Positions 22,673 through 33,800 of a stretch of 64,000 bases of DNA are shown here, piece by piece (within the stretch, counting starts at the first letter, position 1; each line of letters begins with the position of its first letter). The position numbers and the translations under genes were made by a program. The stretch is from Platycnemis pennipes (taxonomy: Eukaryota > Arthropoda > Insecta > Odonata > Platycnemididae): NCBI GenBank assembly GCA_933228895.1, contig OW121858.1, forward strand, positions 31,333,859 to 31,397,858. The letters run 5' to 3'. The notes below the pieces were generated by a model. That model had not been told where the DNA came from and ran no database searches. It saw only the letters and a program-made list of their open reading frames with translations.

Positions 22673-25600
22673 TTAAATTTTATTAAAAAGCGCCGTTTCC
22701 TTTAGAAATAAAATTACGCGGCCAATAGCATTGGGGTCGTCACCCAGAATGGACCCTAGGTCACCCCCAATGCCCAGTCGGCTACGCATGTCCCGGTATC
22801 TGCCACACTCCGTCAGGATATGCCGAATTCCGAGAGGACAGTCACAGTCATCACACCGGGGTGGGATTTTCTCTTCAGTGAAGAGATAGGAGTGGGTCAG
22901 ATGACTGTGCCCTATCCTCATACGGGTGATGACCACCTCCTCCCTTCTACTACCCCTGACGGGGGACAACCAGGCTTTGGTGGAACTTTTTATCTCGCGC
23001 AGTTTATTATTAGTCACCGATTTCCATTCCGTATCCCATTTATTCAGGATTCTGCGTCTGAGTGTGTTCTGGAGATCTTCTACGGTTACTGCGTCTAGGT
23101 CAACTCTATGGTTACCGAGGGCCTTTTTCGCAGCATCATCGGCTGCCTCATTTCCCGGGATTCCCACGTGGCTAGGGACCCACGCAAACTTAATAGAGAT
23201 GCCTCTGCTCTGAAGGCATCTCAGAGATTCTTGTATATCTCTTATGATTGGGTGCGCAGCATTATAATTTGAGATGGCTTTCAAGGCGCTCATGGAGTCG
23301 GAACATAGCAAACATGATATACCTCGAGTCTCAACGTCCCTAAGGGCAAGTTTAATAGCAGTCAACTCTGCAGTGTACACGCTGCATTCGGGGTTGAGCT
23401 TTGTGCTCACGGTTTTGTACAAGCTCACATAGGCACAGGCACATTCTGACTCAGACTTAGAGCCGTCCGTGTAAATGGGTGTTAGATCGTGGCATTGAGA
23501 TAGGAACTCTGAAAACAAGGACCTATTTTCCTCAGGAAGTGAGTCAGACTTTGCCCGGCTTGCTAGCTTCCACCAGATGTCCGGCTGAGGAATAAGCCAT
23601 GGAGGAGTTTTAGCCACTCGTATCCTTTCTATCCGGGGAACGGTAATAGAATATCTCTCTAAAATATAGGCAAAACGCACATAAAAAGGTTTAGTAGCCC
23701 GTGGTTTTCTGTTAAAAATGTGAGTCATCGGTTCGTTAATGGTTAATTTAAAACACGGATGCGATGGCATGGCTAAAATTTTACTAGCGTAGTTACACAT
23801 CAAAAGATCTCTACGGATGTCAAGCGGTGGTTCACCTGCATCACACAGAAGGCTATTGATCGGACTCGTTCGAAAGGCACCCGTTGCTAGCCGGAGTCCA
23901 AGGTTGTGTATACTTGCTAGCGGCTTTAAGTATGATGCGCGGGTAGCACCATAGATAAAAGAACCGTAGTCTATCTTGGATCGAACCAGTGCCCTATATA
24001 GTCGCAGCATTGTAGATCGGTCCGCGCCCCATGAACATCTTGTCAATATTTTTAAAATATTAAGGGATGGGCTAACTCTCATTTTCAGATCAGTAATGTG
24101 GGGTCTCCAGGTTAGCCTTTGGTCCAAGATCATTCCCAAAAAATGGGCTGAATTCACAAACTCCAGTGGTCGATCTCCTAGGCGTAGGGTTGGTAGAAAC
24201 AGCCCTCTTTTTCTGTGAAAATGGACGCATCGCGTCTTCTCTGGGGAGAAGCGTAGCCCATTTTTGCATGACCAGTGGTGAAGTCTGTTTAGCGTTATCT
24301 GTAATTGTCGCTCAGCCGTTGATAACTTGGATGCCCTGCAGAAAATTGCCAAGTCATCCACAAAGAGGGATGCCTCGACGGGTGGTAGGATGGAGGATAC
24401 CACGTCGTTGATAGCAATGGCGAACAGGGTGACACTGAGTACTGACCCTTGGGGAATTCCATTTTCTTGGATCTTCAATCTGGAAAATGAGTTACCCACC
24501 CTAACCCTAAAAACTCTATGGCTTAAAAAATTTTCGATAAAAACTGGCAAGTTGCCCTTAAAATTCCAGTCTCTCAGAGTCTTTAGAATTTTAAAACGCC
24601 ATGTTGTGTCATATGCTTTCTCCAGATCGAAGAACACGCTCAGAACGTGTTGTCGTCGAACGAAAGCTTCCTGAATGAACGTGTCAATTCGGATAAGATG
24701 GTCAGTGGTGCTTCGGTGTCTTCGGAATCCGCACTGAAGATTGGAGAGAAGGTTGCGGCTCTCGAGACACCACACGAGTCTGCGATTTACCATTCTCTCC
24801 ATTAACTTGCACAAGCAAGAGGTTAAAGATATGGGCCGGTAATTCCCTATAATTGACTTCTCTTTACCCTTTTTGGGAATTGGGATAATTACCGATTCAC
24901 GCCATGCATGAGGGAAGCTTCCCGTTTCCCAAACACTGTTGAAGGTGTTCAGAATGTGTTCATTTGCCTCCTTCGGTATACGCCTGAGGAAAGCATTGTG
25001 GACACGGTCCGCCCCTGGGGCGCTATCCTTCAGCTCATCGATTGCGGACCTGAGTTCCCATTGAGTGAATGGAGCATTGTAGTTCGCCATGAAGTGCCCA
25101 GTCGTAAAAGACTTGTTTTTCTTCTCTTGCTGACATTTAAGAGTCAGGAATGTCTTGGCATAATTCGCGGTACTACTGATAGAGGTGTAGTACTCCCCAA
25201 ACGCCTCGGCCACAGCTTCTGGTTGGGATTTTATGATTCCATTCACCATCACATGTGGAATTGAGAGCTGATGATACCTCCCGCTTATGCTTTTAATTTT
25301 TCTCCAGACCTCCGAACTTGCCGTGCGATGGTTGATCGTTTTTACGTATTCATTCCAGCATTTTCTTTTAGATTCAATAACTATTTGACGTGCCTTCGCT
25401 CGTAGACGGCGGAACGCTTCGAGATTCCGTGCCGTGGGGTATTTTTTAAAAATACGCAGGGCTTTCTTTCTCTTCGCGATAGCTTCAGCGCAGTCCTTGT
25501 TCCACCATGGCACTGGAGCGCGCTTCAACCTACCAGATGAAAGTGGAACACTTTGCTCGGCAGCAGTTAGTATAGCGACTGTGAGTGTGTCCACGTTTTC

Positions 25601-26368
25601 CGGTCCGCTACGTGTGCCATCGAAAGTAAATTTGAAACTATTTCCAAAAGTTTCCCAGTCAGCCTTCCGTAAAATCCAATTCCTGGGTACGTTAATATTT
25701 GGGTTAAACCCATTTTTACTGATTAAAATCGGGAAGTGGTCACTTCCGCAAAGGTCGCTGTGAACACTTAGTTTAAAACGTGGGGCCAAGCTTGCACTAC
25801 ACATGAACAGGTCTATTGCAGAAAAAGTGCCGTTAAAAGAGTTAAAATGTGTCTTTTCGTTCTTGTTAATTAAAACAAGGTTAAAATCATTTAAAAACCT
25901 TTCTAAAATCCTTCCACGGCGGTTAAAATCACCACTGTTATCTCCCCAGAGAGCGTTGTGGGCATTGAAGTCACCTAGAAGGACAAACGGACGTGGCAGC
26001 TGCCTCACCAAATCCTCCAGGGATCTCCTAGTTAACGGAGACCTTTCTGGGAGATACAAATTACAAAAGGTTATCTCCTCTGGTGAGGCTACCCTCACAG
26101 CGATAGCCTGGAGAGGAGTCGTAATGTCGATTCGGGATGTGTAGAGGGTATCCCGAATAATTACAGCGACTCCTCCCTGAGCCCGTGTCCCAGTTGTGTC
26201 ATCGTGGCGGAGTACCACATACCCTTTAATTTGTGGTGCGTCTCTTTCCTTAAAATGGGTCTCCTGAAGAAATACGCAGGTGGGGTTCAGGTCATGCATC
26301 AGGAGTTTGAATTCCTCTAATCTCCTGTAAAAACCATTTAGGTTCCATTGTATGGCAAAAAGAGCCAT
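22673..26368 (-). CDS. LINE ORF2: endonuclease - reverse transcriptase - RNase H
   Basis: ATG at 26368 opens 1231 codons. Order: apurinic endonuclease (NLNG near residue 10, the Glu of LQETHF about 36, GDFNAHNALWG about 127, SDHFPI about 224), which nicks the target; reverse transcriptase (FFDLEKAYDTTW, GIPQGSVLSVTLF, catalytic LFVDDLAIF with Val where Ala is usual), which primes on the nick; RNase H (IYTDGSK, YTAELTAIK, LLCSDSMSAL, HVGIPGNEAADDAAK), all four acidic positions present; and a C-terminal CDDC..H..C finger. The length is normal for the group and there is no internal stop. Transcription would come from the 5' UTR promoter; translation may follow ORF1 by reinitiation. Plus-strand ORFs here are shadows. 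Confidence 0.93.
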   Translation of the reverse strand: MALFAIQWNLNGFYRRLEEFKLLMHDLNPTCVFLQETHFKERDAPQIKGYVVLRHDDTTGTRAQGGVAVIIRDTLYTSRIDITTPLQAIAVRVASPEEITFCNLYLPERSPLTRRSLEDLVRQLPRPFVLLGDFNAHNALWGDNSGDFNRRGRILERFLNDFNLVLINKNEKTHFNSFNGTFSAIDLFMCSASLAPRFKLSVHSDLCGSDHFPILISKNGFNPNINVPRNWILRKADWETFGNSFKFTFDGTRSGPENVDTLTVAILTAAEQSVPLSSGRLKRAPVPWWNKDCAEAIAKRKKALRIFKKYPTARNLEAFRRLRAKARQIVIESKRKCWNEYVKTINHRTASSEVWRKIKSISGRYHQLSIPHVMVNGIIKSQPEAVAEAFGEYYTSISSTANYAKTFLTLKCQQEKKNKSFTTGHFMANYNAPFTQWELRSAIDELKDSAPGADRVHNAFLRRIPKEANEHILNTFNSVWETGSFPHAWRESVIIPIPKKGKEKSIIGNYRPISLTSCLCKLMERMVNRRLVWCLESRNLLSNLQCGFRRHRSTTDHLIRIDTFIQEAFVRRQHVLSVFFDLEKAYDTTWRFKILKTLRDWNFKGNLPVFIENFLSHRVFRVRVGNSFSRLKIQENGIPQGSVLSVTLFAIAINDVVSSILPPVEASLFVDDLAIFCRASKLSTAERQLQITLNRLHHWSCKNGLRFSPEKTRCVHFHRKRGLFLPTLRLGDRPLEFVNSAHFLGMILDQRLTWRPHITDLKMRVSPSLNILKILTRCSWGADRSTMLRLYRALVRSKIDYGSFIYGATRASYLKPLASIHNLGLRLATGAFRTSPINSLLCDAGEPPLDIRRDLLMCNYASKILAMPSHPCFKLTINEPMTHIFNRKPRATKPFYVRFAYILERYSITVPRIERIRVAKTPPWLIPQPDIWWKLASRAKSDSLPEENRSLFSEFLSQCHDLTPIYTDGSKSESECACAYVSLYKTVSTKLNPECSVYTAELTAIKLALRDVETRGISCLLCSDSMSALKAISNYNAAHPIIRDIQESLRCLQSRGISIKFAWVPSHVGIPGNEAADDAAKKALGNHRVDLDAVTVEDLQNTLRRRILNKWDTEWKSVTNNKLREIKSSTKAWLSPVRGSRREEVVITRMRIGHSHLTHSYLFTEEKIPPRCDDCDCPLGIRHILTECGRYRDMRSRLGIGGDLGSILGDDPNAIGRVILFLKETALFNKI

Positions 26369-26446
26369 ATTGTAAAAATTTAGTTAAAAATTAAAACAAT
26401 AAATAAATAAATATGTAGTCTTAAAAAAAATATATAAAATATAAGG

Positions 26447-27658
26447 CTATCTGCTTAGCTTGAGCTTCCTTCCTTTTCTACTTTGAAGGAGAGTTCGCAG
26501 TTGGCTTTCGTCTAATATTTCCTCTTCCATGTCCTCCTCCCGGACTTCGCGGGGAGGAGAGGCGGAGGGTGAACGCGAGGCTACGCGTTCTTTCTCTTTG
26601 CGTTTGGGAGAGGTAGATAGTGAGCGGTTTGGAGGGAGCTTTTTATTACTCAGGGCCTCAGAAACCACGGAGGTTTCATTTTTAGAATCCTTATTCTGTG
26701 TGCTCTTAGGGTTTCCTGTTGAGGGCAATTTTTTAGTGGAGATATTCTCCTTACTTTTCGTTTCTTGCTTCTTTGGTTCCTGACTCTCAGTCTGTGTGCT
26801 TGCCGACACTTTTTTAATCGTGGCTACAGATGCGAATGATCTAGAAAATGTTGGGGCTATCACCGTTCTAAACTTTTTCCTAGCTTCTAGGAAAGGGATT
26901 TTCTCAAGCACCTTTATCTCCATTATCTTCTTTTCCTCCTGCATCCTTGGGCAATCCCGTGAATACACGGGATGCGCTCCTTGGCAGTTAACGCAGAGCG
27001 CCGGGCTGTCACAGACATCTCCATCGTGCTTGTCTTTTGCACATTTGGGGCAGGTAGGCTTCCCTTTGCATTTTGACACTATGTGACCAAAGCATTGGCA
27101 TTGGAAACACCGTAAAGGACTGGGTATAAAGGGCCTTACAGAGCACGAGTTGTAGCCAACATTCACTCGGCTTGGAAGTTTATCCAGCGAGAATGTAAGC
27201 ACTACAGATGTTGAGTCGACGAATTCCCCATTTCGCTTAGTCTTGAGTCTACGACAGGAGATGACGCCCTGGGGAGCCATCTCCTTCGTTATCTCCTCGA
27301 CAGAGGTGTATAACAGATCGTAGCACGATATAACGCCACTGCATGTATTTAGGGTTCTGTGTGCCTCAACCTTTACGGGGATATTTAGAAAACTTTTCAT
27401 GCTAAGGAGCTTTTCGCTTTGCTTATCATTTGACGTCTGTATAAGCAGTGATCCGTCGCGTAGCTTCTTTACGTTTTCCAAGGAACCAGGAACATCATTG
27501 CTGAGGGCTTTATGGATTAGGAAGGGGGATACCTTCGAGAGGTTCTCCCCTTCGACTGAACATTTCATTATTAAATATTTCCTGCATATCATTACAGGGT
27601 CTCCACCGCCCATATCAGGGCAGTGTCTCTTAAGTGGAGGAAATGAATTCGTCTCCAT
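26447..27658 (-). CDS. LINE ORF1: gag-like RNA-binding protein with three zinc knuckles
   Basis: I chose the ATG at 27658 (403 residues) because the related ORF1 at 10336 starts at the same aligned position; the open frame runs further upstream only through non-ATG codons. There is an N-terminal region with SKVSPFLIHKAL, then zinc knuckles CFQCQCFGHIVSKC, CPKCAKDKHDGDVC and a third CVNCQGAHPVYSRDC with altered spacing, followed by a Lys/Ser-rich tail with KRKEKERV-type nuclear-localisation-like stretches. It binds element RNA in the cytoplasmic RNP. It ends 78 bp before ORF2. Confidence 0.9.
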   Translation of the reverse strand: METNSFPPLKRHCPDMGGGDPVMICRKYLIMKCSVEGENLSKVSPFLIHKALSNDVPGSLENVKKLRDGSLLIQTSNDKQSEKLLSMKSFLNIPVKVEAHRTLNTCSGVISCYDLLYTSVEEITKEMAPQGVISCRRLKTKRNGEFVDSTSVVLTFSLDKLPSRVNVGYNSCSVRPFIPSPLRCFQCQCFGHIVSKCKGKPTCPKCAKDKHDGDVCDSPALCVNCQGAHPVYSRDCPRMQEEKKIMEIKVLEKIPFLEARKKFRTVIAPTFSRSFASVATIKKVSASTQTESQEPKKQETKSKENISTKKLPSTGNPKSTQNKDSKNETSVVSEALSNKKLPPNRSLSTSPKRKEKERVASRSPSASPPREVREEDMEEEILDESQLRTLLQSRKGRKLKLSR

Positions 27659-28258
27659 AAGAGTGTGTGTTTCATCCCCTGGCCTCCCCACCCACCACGG
27701 AGCCACATATTTGGGACGCCGCACTGCAAACCGGTGCGGTCGCCAGGGCTAACCAAGGGGATATAGCACTATCGATATGGGAGCCTGCGTCGAGTTAGAA
27801 CCTCCAACGCGCAGGCCCTCCTAACCCACGCGCCTTCGGCCGCCCTAAGCAGACCCCCGTCTCTCCAGCACTCGCCATCGAACGCAAGCGTGTCGAAAGC
27901 CGATTGACCGGGGGTGGCTAGCCCCCGACCGCCCGTTTACAGGGAATCCGGGGCCGAAGTGGGGTGTTGAACTCCGGCCCATACCGAGCATCCGACACCC
28001 GGCTGGGTGCCAGAGATCTCACCCACCAGGACCCCCTTCTCCCCCTTACGGGTCACCGCACACGGCAAACATGCGGGTGGATCGCAGGCCAGCTGGTATG
28101 GCCGCTCACAGACAGTTGATCCACACGACTGTCCGGACGCATCCCTTGCTGGACTGGGGGTTTGTTTTCGGGGTTGTCTCCCCGCCCTTTTAGTCGCCTC
28201 TTACGACAAGCAGAGATACTGCGGGAGTATTCTCAATCCCCCTACCCGCAGGGGGCTC
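27659..28258 (-). promoter_or_regulatory. LINE 5' UTR / internal promoter region
   Basis: 600 bp, G+C-rich, conserved with 10337-10932 and partly with 16184-16380. It contains GTCGTAAGAGGCGACTAAAA near the presumed 5' terminus. The promoter role is inferred from the family; no initiator was proven. Confidence 0.6.
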
Positions 28259-28261
28259 AGA

Positions 28262-29803
28262 ATCTGAATGTGGTACAAATGAGTCAAGTGAAAAAAAGGT
28301 ATCCCACTCGTGAGCGAAAGAAAAAGGAACACCCAGATTTTACCTCTTTCATCGCTAATCAGGAGCTTAGTGATCCAAGTGACCCTGTCACTGTGAAGGA
28401 AGTATTGTCTAGGCCTGATAGTGGGGATTGGAGGAATGCAATGCAGGAGGAAATGTCATCCCTCCAGGAAAATAGTGCTTGGGAACTGGTTGAGCCACCT
28501 CCTAGCAAAAATTGTGGGTTGTAAGTGGGTATTCAAAATTAAAACCAGAGCTGATGGGATGCCTGAATATAAAGCGAGAGGAAAGTTGGATGAGGAGGTT
28601 TTCATGACGCAGCCTGAGGGTTTTGTGATTCAGGGCTGTGATAAGTTGGTCTGTAAATTAGACAAGGCCATTTATGGCCTAAAGCAATCTTCTCGAACTT
28701 GGAACATGAAGGCTGATGAGGTGCTTAGGGATATTGGTTATTCCAAGTTGGATGAAGAGCCCTGTGTATATGTGAAAACGGTGAATGAATCTATTGTAAT
28801 TGTTGCCCTCTATGTAGACGATTTCTATGTATTTCATGACAGTGATGTGGAGAAAGAAAATCTATTCAAACAGCTTGCGCTGAGATTCAAAATTAAGGAT
28901 CTGGGTGAAGCTCAGAAATGCTTGGGTATGAGAATTAAAAGGGATACTAAACGTGGGTTGTTAATCCTTGATCAGGAACCTTTCATTAAGAGTGTTTTGA
29001 CCAAATTTAATATGACCGATTGCAAAGCTGTTGCAACTCCAATGGGTGTTAATAGCATCAGTGATCTGTATGGTGACAACAAGAGGTCTTCAGAGGTACC
29101 ATATCAGAATCTGATTGGTTGTCTCCTTTATCTGGCTACAAACACTCGCACAGATATTGCACATATTACTAGTGTGTTGAGTCAGTTCAACCAGACCTAT
29201 TCTGATGTTCATTGGCAATGTGCCAAACGTGCACTGAGGTACCTTAAGGGAACCATGAATTATGGATTAAGGTTTGGCAAGAGTGAATCAAAAGGTTTTG
29301 AGATCACTGGGTTTGTGGATGCAGACCATGCAGCTGATATATCAGATAGAAAGTCCTATACTGGATACATTTTTAAATTAGGGAATAGCACAGTGTCATG
29401 GGAAAGCAAGAAACAACAAATTGTGACTTTGTCCTCAACTGAGGCCGAGTATGTTGGCCTTAGTGAAGCGTGCAAGGAGGCCATCTACCTCCAAAGGCTA
29501 GTGTCAAACATCATGAACAGGGAAAAGGACATGGTGAAAGTGTTTAGTAATAATGTGGAGGAAATTGTGAATGTTTTTCATGATAATCAGAGTGCTATTA
29601 AACTAGCTGAAAATCCCGTGTTTCATGGACGCACTAAACACATAGACATTAAATTTCATTTTGTTCGGCAATGTGTAGAAAATGGTCTGGTCAGAGTTAT
29701 GTATATGCCTACAGATGACATGCCAGCTGATGTTCTTACTAAGGGGTTGGCAAAGAACAAACACAATAAGTGCTTAATTGGGTTCGGAATGTTGTCAGAT
29801 TAA
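28262..29803 (+). pseudogene. Copia polyprotein remnant: RT and RNase H
   Basis: The polyprotein end is read in two frames, switching at about 28515 in CAAAAATTGTGGG. It starts abruptly at the LINE 5' end, so protease and integrase are absent. RT begins with NAMQEEMSSLQENSAWELV and WVFKIK, but YKAR runs straight into GKLDEEVFM, so several tens of residues with the first catalytic Asp are deleted. The YVDD box (LYVDDFYVF) and the RNase H-like core (FVDADHAAD, SSTEAEYV, HDNQSAIKL, RTKHIDIKFHFVR) are intact. It ends with a stop immediately before the polypurine tract. It is dead because of the truncation, frameshift and internal deletion. Confidence 0.9.
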
Positions 29804-29810
29804 GGGGTTG

Positions 29811-30022
29811 TGTTGAATTTTGTAATCTGACAACATCCATTATGCAAATTGTAATAGTTCTATTTTTTGCCACTTGTGTCGCCGCTTATTCTTTTTCATG
29901 TTTTTTTTGGTACTTCCGGTATATTTTTTTTCATGGTGTAACATGTGATTATGTTCGTTATTAAACAAGTATTATCGTGTTATATCCACGTTTTATTTCC
30001 CGATCCTGAATAATCCTCAACA
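29811..30022 (+). mobile_element. Copia 3' LTR
   Basis: A 212-bp segment starting TGTTGAATTTTG and ending CCTCAACA, so its ends are TGTTGA/TCAACA. It is preceded by a polypurine tract (AAGGGGTTG, 29802-29810). The likely 5-bp target sequence ATTGT follows at 30023-30027 and lies inside the transposase remnant downstream. The 5' LTR is not in the window. Confidence 0.8.
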
Positions 30023-30027
30023 ATTGT

Positions 30028-30576
30028 GAAATATGTGGACCACTTGATAATTCCAGCTCTTTTCAATTTGAAAATCAGTTACAATATTTAAAGAAGAAAA
30101 TAAGGAAACCAGAGCTTATTTTGCCTCAGCTTATTCGGAGAATTCATGAAGAGAGGAGTTTTGAAAGGAGAAAAGATAGTGCATCAGGCATAAAATATTG
30201 TGAAAACCAAAAAGTAATTGTCTTTACCATTTGGGTTAAAACCACCTAGATACAAGCAAATAATATACCCAGATTTTAAAGTTAGTTGCTCTCAGCCAGA
30301 TAATTGTGTTTTTTTATGAACAGCGGAGAAATTGTTGTGGTGAACCTCATTGCCAACCTTGAATCTGAGAAGTATTTTGTTGGGCCATATTTCAGAAAGG
30401 TATCTAATTTTTATGAGACACCAGATAATTCACGTATCATAGGTATTTATCTGGTTGAAGACTTGTCTCCCAACCAAGTATGGGCTGTAAGTAGCATAAA
30501 GAATAAAGCAGTACTACTTCCAATGGACGAAAATGATATATTTTATGTTGCTGAACTTCTACATCACATATACTAG
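30028..30576 (+). pseudogene. C-terminus of a Tnp2-like (EnSpm/CACTA-type) transposase
   Basis: Three frames in series form one decayed protein end: from 30024 (CEICGPLDNSSSFQFENQL.., KKKIRKPELILPQLIRR), a shift near 30220, then PPRYKQIIYPDF..PDNCVF, and a shift in a T-run at about 30312 into NSGEIVVVN..GIYLVEDL, stopping at 30574-30576. This order (Lys-rich helix, PDNC, GEIVVV, SxFYxTP, LLP) resembles the C-terminus of insect proteins annotated as transposase-domain (Tnp2-like). The N-terminal part is gone; copia inserted here. Family from memory; medium confidence. Confidence 0.45.
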
Positions 30577-30891
30577 CCTATTGAAGTTGGTAAGTGTGAT
30601 GCACTACAGGTTTTACAAGATTTTAGAAGTATTGTTTAAAATAACTTTGGTTTCAGTGCACTTATAATGGGAAGTAAAAGCTGTTCAGTTATCTCTCGTG
30701 GCAAGTTCATGTTTAATTCAGATAATTCATTGTTTATAGTGATAAATTTCAGCATTTGCATTGTGTAGCCATTTCTTACTTTTAAACTTTTGGAAATGAA
30801 ATATTCTTGATTTAATGTGTAATCTCTTCAGCTGTTATAATTTTTGGTGTTTTGTCTTTTTCAGAATGTGGCAATTGTGTGAACTTTACCC

Positions 30892-33800
30892 CCCGAGGTA
30901 AATGGCAACAGTATTTATTAGTAACCCTCTCGTGTTTATTGGTATTTATCCCCTTTCCTTCCATATTCCTACGCTATTCGATCCTATTCATCGTCCAGGG
31001 TGCAGTATTTATTAGTTCTACTTCCGTATTTCACGGAATGCAAGGAATACGAACAGCGCTGCATAGCAGTATTTCTTGGAAAAAGTATAGTATTTATCAG
31101 TAGTTGGGTAGGCACAGAATTCCTAGAGAATAGCATCGTATTTCCCTTGACAACCATATTCAAACAGTATGGCGGAAATCTTGTATTCAATTGACGAAGA
31201 ACTCGTAGTAATTCTCTATTATTTTTTCTTCAGGTCATTCAAAGCCATTTGCAAATTATCCTTAAGATGAGTACGAAGGTACGAAGGAAATATGAACACT
31301 TGTACGGAGTGTTTATTCCGTTTTAGCTTCTGTTCGAAATGGGATACAAAGGCTGAAGAAATGCATTTATCCTCTATCACCAATAAATCAGCCACTTACA
31401 AAGTTAGATACCATAAAACGGGAAATTATAAGGTAAGATACATTTTAGTAGACGAACGATGTGTTTGAATTTGGCGGGCTATTGCAGTGAAAATAAGAGA
31501 AAATCGTCGTCAGTCGGCGAACAGCTGCTGCGAGTAGTTCACCGCGAGGTTTTGGTCGCAGAGAATAATTGGTGGCTTTGTTCGCGTAACATTTTAGTTG
31601 TTAACGTTAAATGATTATTTAACTATTATTACTCATGTACATTGGATTGGATTGTTTGAAGTGAACGTGGGCAGTTTATTAATGTACACGTCAGGATTTT
31701 GTGTGTGTTTGCCCAAGTTATTTGTTGACGTTCCTGCTTTATGTTAGTTATATTTGTTCTATTGTTAAGAATATATTTGAAATAGTTTCACGCCAAATGT
31801 TCATTTTGATCCTTACCGAAAATTGCACAAGCGAAATTCACAAGTGTCTAACATTTTGTATGTTTTTGCCTAAGCATGTTAATTTGAGGTGATACCTTAT
31901 TGGCTTGTGATATTGTGTGAAGTATTCTTGCATCTTATTTACGTTTAGTAAACATTTTGTGTGGGTATGTGGTGTTTCCGTATGAATTGGTTTAAATAGA
32001 CATCGAGAGTTTTGTCTAGATTTCCTACATACAATGTAGTGTGACTTGTATGTATTGATGCTAGACTGTGGTTATCGTTGAAACATTAACCTGACCGAGT
32101 GGTCATTCATTATGAATAATATGCTATTTGATGAACGACGTTAAGTAATAATTTCATTGTCATTTTACATATTTTCTGCAAATTGAAATAAACCCATTAA
32201 TACTTACTACCCCTAAGATGAAATGTGTCCCCCCAAGGATTTGAATTTTTTATATTCTTTAATAAACATTACATATTGTAACGGTCCGAGTCCGTTACAG
32301 GGCTTCCACTCCTACCTTTTCCGCACTCACCACCCCAAACCCCCTACCCCACTATCCCCGGCTCCTGCCCCGGCCTTTTTGGCCAGGAATGTGGTTCAGC
32401 GTAAATGGTTTGCTTTTTGGAGTGGCTTGCTCCCGCGGGTGTGTGAGTGTGTGACCTGGGAGGGGCTATTCGACCCCGCTCCAGGTTTGAGGGAGTGTGT
32501 GTTAAAGTGGCCTGCCCCCAAGTGACGTGATGCACCCGTCCTCCCAGTCACGTGACCCCCATCCCACCCCGAGAATTCGGGGATATAAGCGCGGGCGAAG
32601 CGCCGCTCGCGGTCTCTTGTCTGGTCTTCTTCGTTGATCCACGGTCTTCTTCATTGGTGAGCGACCGAAGTCTTCTTGTTATTCTTCGTGGATGAGAGAC
32701 CAGAACATCATTGGAGAGATAGAGAGAGAGGACAGCCGGGCGAGTCTACTGGAAAGACTTTGGGAACGGACGCAAGTGAAGGAGCACGGACCGAAGGCTG
32801 CAGAGGACTGGCGGCGGCGTGAACGTGGATTCGATTGGCTACTCTTCGCGATTACTCTGTCGCGAAAGCTCGGGACAGCGCCTGGGCGACACAAGTGACT
32901 TCACCATCGTTTCACGCCTCATCCTCAAACACCAGCCTGCACCGGCCGTCACGTAAGCCACTGTCGCCCCCCCCATCTTCGCCCATTGTTCTCCCTATCT
33001 CCCTCCCAGAACTGTCAGTTTAATTCACGACCGGCGAGCCCAACGTGCATCCATGAGCGTTGCGGGACCTTGGAGGCAACGCTCATTCCCATCGCCATAT
33101 CATGAACCATGTAATGTAACTGTGATAGTCGGCCACGGAGCCGTCCTTAATTTCTCATGTCCACCAGTGTCTAAGGGTTTTTTGTCGATTTTGTTTGCTC
33201 GGTCAGTAAATCCGGCCGGAGCCTATTGTTAAGGCTATATTTTTTTCTGTTTGCATCCCTTATCATTTTCATTTCATCATTTTCATTCCCATCCATTTCA
33301 CTGTGTTTCATCCCTCATTAGTGTCATGGTATAGTGCTCATTTAATGTATTCTGGAGGGAGTTCGTGTCATCCATTTAAGCACTAAAGTACTTAATTGCA
33401 CCCAAGCTACGCGCGTGTATGTGTTTTTTTTTCTGTGCCTAATTGGCCATACTCCCACCCCCTCACTCCCAACCTAACCCCCCCTTCACGATCCATTTTA
33501 TTCTAAATCTTATCTTTTGTGGGTCACCGTCACCCCCACACCGGCTGGGCACGTTGGGGTCCCCCTCGCGAGGGCCTTGCCCCCCCCGTTTTCGGGAGAC
33601 GGTATGCCCACGTATGTGGACGTTTGTCCCGGCCCTACGACCGCGGCCACCGGCCGAGGGCCCGGACCGTCACAATATGTAGTGGAAAGTGCCAATGAAA
33701 GTAGCCTTTCATGATTAGAAACAGAAAGTGTTGTGATAAAAGTTAAATTTTCTTCAGCTCTGCAGCAGTTCCTCAGTGACATTGATAATACCATAAGCTG

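Larger units (their letters stand above)
22490..28258 (-). mobile_element. Full-length APE-type LINE with RNase H (I/LOA-like group)
   Basis: Complete element on the minus strand: 5' UTR (28258-27659), ORF1 (27658-26447), 78 bp, ORF2 (26368-22673), a 3' UTR with the family end motif (22517-22547), and a (CTAC)n tail at about 22488-22505. It has no poly(A); short tandem tails are common in several RNase H-bearing insect LINE clades. The tail abuts the truncated end of the LINE at 22487, and the 5' end abuts copia sequence at 28259. Both ORFs are open, so it may be recently active. Confidence 0.85.

Noticed and set aside
32223..33794. Several short ORFs on both strands
   Set aside because: All fall within solo LTR3 or its edges and are compositionally driven by C/G-rich tracts.
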